Shown: positions 1 to 5,425 of the stretch, piece after piece
Layout: every line of letters starts with the position of its first letter
Position numbering within the stretch: position 1 is the stretch's first letter
DNA from: Hyphomicrobiales bacterium
GTDB taxonomy: Bacteria; Pseudomonadota; Alphaproteobacteria; Rhizobiales; Xanthobacteraceae
Direction of reading: 5' to 3'
DNA length: 5,673 bases
NCBI GenBank assembly: GCA_003133345.1
Contig: PKXB01000159.1
Coordinates: forward strand, 1 to 5,673
The notes under the pieces: generated by a model
Seen by the model: the letters and a program-made list of their open reading frames with translations, nothing else
Databases searched by the model: none
Told to the model about the DNA's origin: nothing
Translations under genes and position numbers: made by a program

Positions 1-849
1 GGCAAGTCGACGCTGCTCAACGCATTGGTCGGCTCCAAGGTCACCATCGTCTCGCACAAGGTGCAGACCACCCGTGCGCTGATCCGCGGCATCACGTTAG
101 AGGGCAACGCGCAACTTATCTTCGTTGACACGCCGGGAATTTTCGCTCCGAAGCGGCGGCTCGACCGCGCCATGGTGACGACGGCCTGGAGCGGTGCGCA
201 CGAGGCCGATCTGATCGGCGTGCTGATTGATGCGCGCAAGGGGATCGACGAAGAGGCGGAAGCTCTGCTCGATCGGCTTGCCGACGTGAAGCCGACGAAA
301 ATCCTGATCCTCAACAAGATCGATCTGGTGCCGCGCGCCACGCTGCTGTTGCTGACCAAGATCGCCAATGAAAAGGCCAAGTTCGATTCGACCTTCATGA
401 TCTCGGCGCTCACCGGCGACGGCGTGGCCGATCTCAAGACCTGGCTCGCCGACCGCATGCCACCAAGTCCGTGGCTTTATCCGCCCGACCAGATGTCGGA
501 TGCGCCGGTGCGCCAGCTGGCGGCCGAGATCACGCGCGAGAAGCTGTTCGAACGGCTGCACCAGGAACTGCCCTACCATTCCACGGTCGAGACTGAGTCG
601 TGGAAGGAACTGCGGGGCGGCGATATCCGGGTCGAGCAGACGATCTATGTGGAGCGCGAGAGCCAGCGCAAGATCGTGATCGGCAAAGGCGGGCAGACTC
701 TCAAGTCGATCGGCGAATCGTCGCGGCGGGAAATCGCCGAGATCGTCGAGCACAAGGTGCACCTGTTCCTGTTCGTCAAGGTGCGCGAGGGCTGGGGCGA
801 CGACCCGGAGCGCTACCGGGCCATGGGGCTGGAGTTTCCCAAGGAGTAA
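1..849 (+). CDS. era: GTPase Era, 5'-truncated by the window edge
   Basis: Era is an essential GTPase that binds the 3' end of 16S rRNA and helps mature the 30S subunit at the inner face of the membrane. The window opens inside the G1 P-loop, so the frame starts with GKSTLLN and about 20 N-terminal residues are missing; 282 residues are visible. Numbering from the first visible residue, the G3 motif DTPG is at 43-46, G4 NKID at 105-108 and G5 SAL at 135-137. The C-terminal KH RNA-binding domain carries GKGG at 228-231. The order GTPase domain then KH domain and the length fit the family. The in-frame TTG at 25 is internal, not the start. The gene ends at TAA 847-849. In related bacteria it usually follows rnc and precedes recO, which matches the right-hand neighbour here. 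Identification is firm. Confidence 0.97.
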   Translation, partial: GKSTLLNALVGSKVTIVSHKVQTTRALIRGITLEGNAQLIFVDTPGIFAPKRRLDRAMVTTAWSGAHEADLIGVLIDARKGIDEEAEALLDRLADVKPTKILILNKIDLVPRATLLLLTKIANEKAKFDSTFMISALTGDGVADLKTWLADRMPPSPWLYPPDQMSDAPVRQLAAEITREKLFERLHQELPYHSTVETESWKELRGGDIRVEQTIYVERESQRKIVIGKGGQTLKSIGESSRREIAEIVEHKVHLFLFVKVREGWGDDPERYRAMGLEFPKE

Positions 850-856
850 TTTTTCT

Positions 857-960
857 GTCATTCCGGGGCGCGCGAAGGCGCGAACCCGGAATCCAGATGC
901 TAGTTTAGTGTATGTTTCTGGATTCCGGATTCGCTCGCTCCGCGAGCGCTCCGGAATGAC
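857..960. repeat. Paired REP (BIME-like) palindromic element between era and recO
   Basis: Two REP-type hairpins lie in opposite orientation. The outer arms are a perfect inverted repeat: GTCATTCCGG at 857-866 and CCGGAATGAC at 951-960. An inner pair, CCGGAATCCAGA (886-897) and TCTGGATTCCGG (917-928), is a perfect 12-base inverted repeat. Each half also has its own core hairpin: CGCGC/GCGCG with a GAAG loop (869-882), and CGCTCGC/GCGAGCG with a TCC loop (932-948). All four stems can form together, giving a cloverleaf. From memory, units of this type are dispersed in Bradyrhizobium and Rhodopseudomonas genomes. There is no T-run after the element on either strand, so it is not a standard intrinsic terminator. 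It may affect era-recO mRNA stability or read-through. Confidence 0.88.
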
Positions 961-969
961 TGTAATAAG

Positions 970-1710
970 ATGCAATGGACCGATGAAGGCATTGTGCTCG
1001 GCGTCAAGCGCCACGGGGAGGCCAGCGGCATCCTCGAGCTGATGACGCGCGCGCATGGCCGCCATCTCGGGCTGGTGCGCGGCGGTTTCGGCTCGCGCAT
1101 GAAGCCGGTACTGCAAGTCGGCAATTCCGTGAGCGCGACCTGGCGGGCGCGGCTGGACGAGCATCTCGGCAATTATACGGTGGAGGGCTCGAGCCTGCGC
1201 GCGGCGAACTTCTTCGCGGCGTCGCACGCGATCTATGGCGTCAGCCATCTGGCCGCGCTGATGCGGCTGTTGCCCGAGCGCGATCCGCATGCCGGCCTCT
1301 ATGGCGAGTTCGACGGCATCCTCGACCGCCTCGGCGATCCGGTGCTGGCGGCGCCCATGGTGGTGCGTTTCGAATTGCAGCTGCTGGCCGAGCTCGGCTT
1401 CGGGCTCGATCTCGAGCAATGCGCCTCGACCGGCGCGCGGGCCGATCTGATCTATGTCTCGCCGAAATCGGGGCGGGCGGTCTCGCGCACTGCCGGCGAG
1501 CCTTGGGCCGACAAGCTGCTGCAACTGCCGGCCTTCTTGCTCGACCGCGATGCGTTGCCGGCCGGCCGCGATCTGGCCGACGGCTTCGCGTTGACCGGCT
1601 TTTTCCTGGCGCGCCACGTGCTGGAGCCGCGCGGGCTGGCGCTCGGCGACGAGCGGGCGCATTTCATCGCGGCGATCCTGCGCGGCCCGTGCAGCGCGTT
1701 GGCCATCTGA
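970..1710 (+). CDS. recO: DNA repair protein RecO
   Basis: RecO acts with RecF and RecR in recombinational repair. It binds single-stranded DNA and SSB and helps load RecA at gaps. The product has 246 residues, the usual size for alphaproteobacterial RecO. The N-terminal OB-fold region (about 1-80) opens with the typical WTDEGIVLG stretch, which fixes the ATG at 970. A helical C-terminal domain follows, including [14 protein letters not shown] (138-151) and the [12 protein letters not shown] segment (162-173) that I associate with alphaproteobacterial members. The CxxC pairs that bind zinc in many other RecO proteins are absent: only Cys151 and Cys241 are present. No clear Shine-Dalgarno sequence precedes the ATG; the nearest purine run is GGAA at 953-956, inside the REP element. 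It is probably transcribed with era. It converges on the hydrolase gene. Confidence 0.93.
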   Translation: MQWTDEGIVLGVKRHGEASGILELMTRAHGRHLGLVRGGFGSRMKPVLQVGNSVSATWRARLDEHLGNYTVEGSSLRAANFFAASHAIYGVSHLAALMRLLPERDPHAGLYGEFDGILDRLGDPVLAAPMVVRFELQLLAELGFGLDLEQCASTGARADLIYVSPKSGRAVSRTAGEPWADKLLQLPAFLLDRDALPAGRDLADGFALTGFFLARHVLEPRGLALGDERAHFIAAILRGPCSALAI

Positions 1711-1725
1711 AAATGACTTCTCGCG

Positions 1726-2448
1726 TTATTGAACCGCCGTATCGGGAAGGTCGTCGGGCAATGGACCGTAAGCCGCAAGGAATTTCTCGGTATGTCGGCC
1801 GCCTTCCACAGCCTCGATCAGCTCGTAATAGAGGCTCTTGTAGGTCGCGAAAATGACCCCTTCGGCCTTCATGCGCGCAATCGCGGCGTCGACATTGCGC
1901 GCTGAGGAAAATATCAGCTCCTCCATCACGAAGACCTCATAGCCGAGGCTGAGCAGGCCGAGACATGACTGCAGGACACAAACGTCGGTTTCGCAGCCGG
2001 CCACGATCGCCTGTCGTCGCTTCAGACGCGTAAGGTGGCCCTTTATCTTCTTGTCCTTGCACAAGTCGAAAAAGTTTTTTACGAAAGTCTGCGCGCGCTC
2101 GCCCAGGTGCTTGCCGATCTCTTTCGGCAAGGATCCCTTGAAATCGACCGGCCGCTCGAGCGTGACCACGATCGGGATTCGGAAATGGTTGAGCAGGCGG
2201 ACAAGGTTGCCGGTATTCGTCTTGATCCTGGAGCCAAGGCGCTTGTCCACCTGGGATAGGAAAAAACCCTGGAGGTCGACGATGACACCGCAGCAACGAT
2301 TGGGAACAATGCGTTTTACCGCTTTCATGTCGTCCAGCCCGGCCCCATTTGCAATGGGCATATTAAATCCGTCAGCGGAATTGCGCCATAGGCGCGGGCC
2401 GAGCGCACCCGTGTCATAGTTGCAAATATCGCGCGACATGATGCACAT
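1726..2448 (-). CDS. Isochorismatase-superfamily cysteine hydrolase
   Basis: This is a probable cytoplasmic cysteine hydrolase of the superfamily that holds isochorismatase, nicotinamidase, N-carbamoylsarcosine amidase and ureidoacrylate amidohydrolase. Counting from the ATG at 2448 (240 residues), the Asp-Lys-Cys triad is visible: Asp58 in VIVDLQ, Lys124 in TFVKNFFDL and Cys157 in GCETDVCVLQS. After the triad comes a GYEVFVMEE strand-turn segment typical of the fold. The first 40 or so residues are an extension not clearly part of the domain, so the start is uncertain. A TTG at 2481 adds 11 residues but has no Shine-Dalgarno. The ATG at 2448 has GAGGGG 12 bases upstream. ATGs at 2439, 2361 and 2328 are alternatives. 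The protein is rich in cysteine, including a Cys-Cys pair just before the catalytic Asp. The substrate cannot be read from sequence. The gene is divergent from the carbamoyltransferase. Confidence 0.87.
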   Translation of the reverse strand: MCIMSRDICNYDTGALGPRLWRNSADGFNMPIANGAGLDDMKAVKRIVPNRCCGVIVDLQGFFLSQVDKRLGSRIKTNTGNLVRLLNHFRIPIVVTLERPVDFKGSLPKEIGKHLGERAQTFVKNFFDLCKDKKIKGHLTRLKRRQAIVAGCETDVCVLQSCLGLLSLGYEVFVMEELIFSSARNVDAAIARMKAEGVIFATYKSLYYELIEAVEGGRHTEKFLAAYGPLPDDLPDTAVQ

Positions 2449-2507
2449 TGGCTTGATCGTCCCCTCAGACGCGTCGAACAAATTAACCGAAGCAAAAGGC
2501 GGCCCAC
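2449..2507. promoter_or_regulatory. Divergent intergenic region between hydrolase and carbamoyltransferase
   Basis: The spacer between the two divergent genes is only 59 bases with the preferred starts (26 if the hydrolase began at TTG 2481). It must hold or overlap promoters for both. An AT-richer patch at about 2477-2497 is the likely core, but I found no convincing -35/-10 pair on either strand. AAGG at 2496-2499, 8 bases before TTG 2508, is a plausible Shine-Dalgarno for the carbamoyltransferase. GAGGGG (complement of 2461-2466) is the candidate for the hydrolase. The short shared spacer suggests co-regulation; this is inference. Confidence 0.4.
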
Positions 2508-4334
2508 TTGCCAGAAAATATCAGCACCACGAGTTTGATGCTTAAGCAGCACAGCTACGTTCTCGGCATAAACGCCTACGACCACGACGTCAGCGCGTGC
2601 CTGCTGCGCGACGGCGAGATCGCCTACGCGATCGAGAAAGAACGGATCACGCGGCAAAAGCATGCCAGGGGGTTCTTTCAGGAGGCCGTCGATTATTGTC
2701 TCACGGCCGAGGGCATCACGCTCGACGACGTCGATCTGGTGGTGCGCAATTGCTACGTCCTGCCGGTCGACGAGCTCGAAATTCGCATGGTTTACGAGGG
2801 CGACATGAACGGCCGCGAACGTGCCCAAGTGGCCAAGAGCCCGCTTTATCTGTCGAAATCGAACAAAGTGATGACGGTTTCGCACCATCTCGCCCACGCC
2901 TATAGCGCGTTCGCCGTCTGCCCCTTCGACGAGGGCGTGGTGATGGTCGTGGACGGCGTCGGCAGCTACAGCTCGGACATCAAGGAGCCGGGGCAACTCA
3001 CGGAGGGCGTCAATCCGCTCGCTCGCGAATCCGAGAGTTACTACAAGTTCAAGGGCAGCAAACTCGAGACACTGAAAAAAGTGTGGCTGCAACCCTGCCG
3101 CGGACTTCTCAGCGACGAGTTCTTCAACATGGACGGCCTCGGCGCGCTCTACAGCCGCGTCTCGAGCTACGTCTTCGCCGACTGGAACAAGTGCGGCGAA
3201 GTGATGGGCCTCGCACCCTATGGCCGCCCCAACAGCGTCAGGCCGCTCCTCGAGCTCAAAGACAACGAGCTGCATGTTCCTGAGTGGGATGCGGATTTCA
3301 ACCAGCCATGGATGCCGGACGGAAAAAACAAGTGGGAAGCAAATCCGGCCATGCGCCATTGGGAAGACATGGCCTGGCGCATTCAGCACGACGTCGAGGA
3401 GGTGCTGATCGCGCGCGCGCGCTGGCTGCGGGAGACGACCGGCGCCAGGAACCTGTGCCTCGCCGGCGGCGTGGCACTTAACTGCGTCGCCAACGGACGT
3501 ATCGTGCGCGAGGCGGGATTCGACAATGTCTGGATCCAGCCCGCCGCCGGCGACAACGGGATCGCGATCGGCTGCGCCTATTATGGCCGCGTGGCCATAC
3601 AGAAAAAGCCGCGCACGTTCGTGATGAAGCAGGCGACGCTCGGCGTCACGTACCCGGATGATGTCGCACGGCGCGTCGGCAATCCGCTGTTGGTCACCCG
3701 CAAGACGTTCAACGGGCCGGGGGAGAGCATTTGCCGCGAAGCGGCGAAACTGCTGTCGGAGGGTAAGGTGTTCGGCTGGTTCCAGGGCCGCTGCGAATTC
3801 GGGCCGCGCGCGCTCGGCAACCGGAGCATTCTGGGCGATCCGCGGCAACCGAAGATGAAAGACAAGCTGAACAAGCGCGTGAAGTTCCGGCAGGCCTTCC
3901 GTCCGTTCGCGCCGATCGTGCCCTATGAAAGGGCGAAGGACATTTTCGTCGGCGAGGACGAATCACCCTTTATGCTGCGCGCCAAGCAGGTGCGCCCGGA
4001 ATGGAAGGACCGCATTCCGGCGATTGTCCACGTCGACGGCACCGCCCGCGTCCAAACCGTCCGGCGGGAGCAGAACGAGCGGATGTACGATCTGCTCATG
4101 GAATTCGACAAGCTGACCGGCGTGCCGGTGCTGGTCAACACGTCATTCAATATCAAGGGCGAGCCCATCGTCGAGACGCCGCAGGATGCGATGAACTGCT
4201 TCATCCACACCGGCATCGACTATCTGGCCTTGCACGACACGCTGGTATCAAAGAATGCGCTCTACAAGGTCTTAGCGCCGTTCATAAAAGTCTATTACGA
4301 ATCGATGGTTCGCTCGCGCGTCGAGACCGACTGA
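2508..4334 (+). CDS. O-carbamoyltransferase, NodU/CmcH/TobZ family
   Basis: The enzyme is predicted to activate carbamoyl phosphate with ATP to carbamoyl-AMP and pass the carbamoyl group to a hydroxyl on a sugar, Nod factor or natural product. The 608-residue length is typical. The N-terminal Kae1-like domain opens with YVLGINAYDHDVSACLL (17-33). It holds the metal-site pattern His126/His130 in SHHLAHA, Asp149 in VVDGVG and Asp349 in AAGDNG; this spacing agrees with the iron ligands recalled for TobZ. LAGGVALNCVANG is at 318-330. The C-terminal YrdC-like domain shows GRCEFGPRALGNRS (427-440) and VNTSFN (543-548). All key motifs are intact, so it should be active. TTG 2508 is chosen for the AAGG 8 bases upstream; ATG 2538 is an alternative that loses 10 unconserved residues. 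No nod or antibiotic-pathway genes are nearby, so the acceptor is unknown and the name nodU is not justified. Confidence 0.93.
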   Translation: MPENISTTSLMLKQHSYVLGINAYDHDVSACLLRDGEIAYAIEKERITRQKHARGFFQEAVDYCLTAEGITLDDVDLVVRNCYVLPVDELEIRMVYEGDMNGRERAQVAKSPLYLSKSNKVMTVSHHLAHAYSAFAVCPFDEGVVMVVDGVGSYSSDIKEPGQLTEGVNPLARESESYYKFKGSKLETLKKVWLQPCRGLLSDEFFNMDGLGALYSRVSSYVFADWNKCGEVMGLAPYGRPNSVRPLLELKDNELHVPEWDADFNQPWMPDGKNKWEANPAMRHWEDMAWRIQHDVEEVLIARARWLRETTGARNLCLAGGVALNCVANGRIVREAGFDNVWIQPAAGDNGIAIGCAYYGRVAIQKKPRTFVMKQATLGVTYPDDVARRVGNPLLVTRKTFNGPGESICREAAKLLSEGKVFGWFQGRCEFGPRALGNRSILGDPRQPKMKDKLNKRVKFRQAFRPFAPIVPYERAKDIFVGEDESPFMLRAKQVRPEWKDRIPAIVHVDGTARVQTVRREQNERMYDLLMEFDKLTGVPVLVNTSFNIKGEPIVETPQDAMNCFIHTGIDYLALHDTLVSKNALYKVLAPFIKVYYESMVRSRVETD

Positions 4335-4546
4335 ACGCCTCGCCGGCGCCGAGAGGACGAATCGTCCCCAGGGCGTCGGTGGTACTATGGTACGCAAGGT
4401 TATGGGTGAAAATGTCACATGGAACCTTGGCAAGCCCAGCGTATTATTGAATGATGAATGGACCGGTCACGAGACCGTCTAAGTGGCTGAGTGTTTAGGT
4501 CACGTTCGTCACGCCTTGAACTCAGCAGGAATGGGAGACAAACCTG
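4335..4546. other. Spacer between carbamoyltransferase and small peptide gene
   Basis: I see no gene in these 212 bases. The left part holds the palindrome CGCCGGCG (4341-4348) and an interrupted palindrome GGACGA-A-TCGTCC (4355-4367), neither followed by a T-run. No intrinsic terminator for the carbamoyltransferase is therefore evident. The right part holds a candidate promoter and the leader of the downstream gene, with three GTCACG copies (4466-4471, 4499-4504, 4508-4513) and a small hairpin CGGTC-ACGA-GACCG (4464-4477). Confidence 0.6.
4427..4455 (+). promoter_or_regulatory. Candidate sigma-70-type promoter for the small peptide gene
   Basis: TTGGCA at 4427-4432 matches the -35 consensus at five of six bases. 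AATGAT at 4450-4455 matches the -10 at four of six, with an ideal 17-base spacer. Transcription would start near 4462, leaving a leader of about 85 bases. With the terminator at 4757-4791 this would make a single-gene transcript of roughly 330 bases. Promoter calls by eye in alphaproteobacteria are weak evidence. Confidence 0.35.
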
Positions 4547-4732
4547 ATGCAAAGAATAATGATAGGAACGCTGATGGCTTTGTTCTTTGGCCTTTTCAGC
4601 ATGCCGGCTTTGCAAGCGGCTCCAGCTAGTGGAGTGGCGCTAGGCCATGCAGCCGACGCAACTGCGTCGGTTCAACAAGCTCAGTGGCCGTATCGTAGGT
4701 ATCGTAGGTATCGTCGATGGAGAAGGTGGTAG
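4547..4732 (+). CDS. Small exported peptide with C-terminal Arg-Arg-aromatic repeats
   Basis: The gene encodes 61 residues. Residues 1-24 form a Sec-type signal peptide: Gln-Arg after the Met, a hydrophobic core (IMIGTLMALFFGLFSM) and a likely cleavage after LQA (22-24). The mature peptide of about 37 residues has an Ala/Gln-rich middle. It ends in a strict triplet repeat, YRRYRRYRRWRRW (49-61), with eight arginines and five aromatic residues in the last 13. There is no cysteine. GGAG at 4534-4537, 9 bases before the ATG, is a good Shine-Dalgarno. The gene has its own candidate promoter and a strong terminator, so it is probably a monocistronic real gene. Small exported proteins with basic aromatic tails are common, as I recall, in Bradyrhizobium relatives, but no function is established to my knowledge. 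A membrane-active, polyanion-binding or envelope role is possible and unproven. Confidence 0.75.
   Translation: MQRIMIGTLMALFFGLFSMPALQAAPASGVALGHAADATASVQQAQWPYRRYRRYRRWRRW
4691..4717 (+). repeat. 9-bp tandem repeat coding for Tyr-Arg-Arg
   Basis: TATCGTAGG occurs twice in perfect tandem (4691-4699, 4700-4708), followed by a diverged third unit TATCGTCGA (4709-4717). It encodes the Tyr-Arg-Arg repeats of the small exported peptide. The next two triplets (TGG AGA AGG, then TGG) keep the protein pattern while the DNA has diverged, so the repeat is maintained at protein level or was recently extended at DNA level. Confidence 0.8.
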
Positions 4733-4756
4733 GAGCGCCACCAGCGTTTGAATTGG

Positions 4757-4791
4757 CGGGCCGGCGGTGCAAACCGCCGGCCCGTTTTCTT
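4757..4791 (+). terminator. Intrinsic terminator with 12-bp stem and GCAA tetraloop
   Basis: CGGGCCGGCGGT (4757-4768) and ACCGCCGGCCCG (4773-4784) pair perfectly over 12 bases around a GCAA loop, a stable GNRA type. TTTTCTT follows at 4785-4791. It lies 24 bases after the stop of the small peptide gene and ends its transcript. On the opposite strand the hairpin is followed by CCAATT, so it is a poor terminator for the minus-strand gene ending at 4808. Confidence 0.93.
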
Positions 4792-4807
4792 AAAGCGTGC
4801 GCGCATG

Positions 4808-5398
4808 TCATCGGGCGTGACGCTGCATCGCCAGCGGCCGCACGTTGGCGCCATGGTCGCCTTCCAGCGCAAGCGCGAAACATGCGGCGTCCCGCTCCGC
4901 CGCAATCCGCCGACTGGTCGCGCAGCGATCGAAGATCGCAAGGTCCTTTGGGCTGCGGTATTCCATGTAGGGCGTCACTGCAATCCGCGCACCGTCGGCG
5001 GTTTTGACCGTTTCGTCGAGGATGTAGTGAAATGATTTTAGTTTCGCGTTGAACACGAGGAAGAACCGGATTGCCGATTCGTCGAACACCGGACCGATGA
5101 ATTGATCGCCCGGCGCAAGCGCCGCCGCCGGGGGTTTGACCTGCGACAGGTCGTTGAGCGCAAAGACGACGCTCTTTTGCCGTAGCTCACCCGGTAGGCC
5201 AGCGGCTCGAGCTTTTCCACCGTCACGCCGCGCGAGGGGCCGAGGGCGATCCCGGTGCCTTCCGTGTCCTGCAGCCAAGCTGCGCGATCTTCGTAATAGG
5301 AGAACTCCACCTGGCCTTGCGCGCGCAGGCGGGCGTCGATCTTGATGTTGCCGGCATAGCGTGTGCCGTTGAGGTCGTGATGTTCCTCGCTTGTTCAT
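4808..5398 (-). pseudogene. Unrecognised conserved-looking gene disrupted by frameshift(s)
   Basis: I do not recognise the family. One frame is open from ATG 5398 to TGA 4808 (196 residues), but only its end looks like a normal protein, from about residue 76 (SVVFALNDLSQVKPP onward; part 4808-5173). Its residues 5-74 are arginine-rich and look out of frame. Over 5178-5394 the neighbouring minus frame instead gives ordinary protein, for example TRYAGNIKIDARL and VEFSYYEDRAAWLQD, with mostly G/C third bases. The frames join near 5171-5178 (AAAAGAGC on the minus strand), where YGK would lead into SVVFALNDL after loss of one base or gain of two. The better frame has no usual start: TGA at 5395-5397 blocks it. 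A second, opposite shift near 5385-5388 would join it to MNKR at 5398. No signal peptide is visible. It could be a decayed gene, a sequencing error, or an overprinted but translated protein. Confidence 0.6.
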
Positions 5399-5425
5399 GG
5401 CCGAACGACGCAGTAGCTATCAATT

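Noticed and set aside
857..960. Intrinsic terminator between era and recO
   Set aside because: The stems are strong, but no T-run follows on either strand, and the REP architecture explains the structure better.
97..1662. Long open minus-strand frame of 521 codons opposite era and recO
   Set aside because: It is antisense to two clearly identified genes, crosses the REP element, and its product is rich in Arg, His, Ala and Gln with no recognisable domain. Open shadows are common opposite G/C-ended codons.
2325..3848. Long open minus-strand frame of 507 codons opposite the carbamoyltransferase
   Set aside because: It lies opposite an intact, motif-complete enzyme and overlaps the hydrolase start in another frame. 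Composition is typical of an antisense shadow.
3923..4216. Minus-strand open frame opposite the carbamoyltransferase C-terminal domain
   Set aside because: It overlaps conserved YrdC-like domain coding sequence, and its Ser/Arg-rich product shows no domain or ribosome site.
4341..4367. Terminator of the carbamoyltransferase
   Set aside because: CGCCGGCG and GGACGA-A-TCGTCC are short palindromes with no T-run behind them.
4421..4444. EcfG-like general stress promoter, GGAAC followed by CGTA
   Set aside because: The spacer is 14 bases, whereas this class needs about 16-17, and the -10 element is imperfect.
4415..4615. Minus-strand open frame over the leader and start of the small peptide gene
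   Set aside because: Its product is His/Ser/Arg-rich with no known features, and it overlaps the better-supported plus-strand promoter, ribosome site and signal peptide.
4717..5035. Two plus-strand open frames crossing the terminator into the disrupted gene
   Set aside because: Both run through a perfect intrinsic terminator and oppose the well-formed part of the minus-strand gene.
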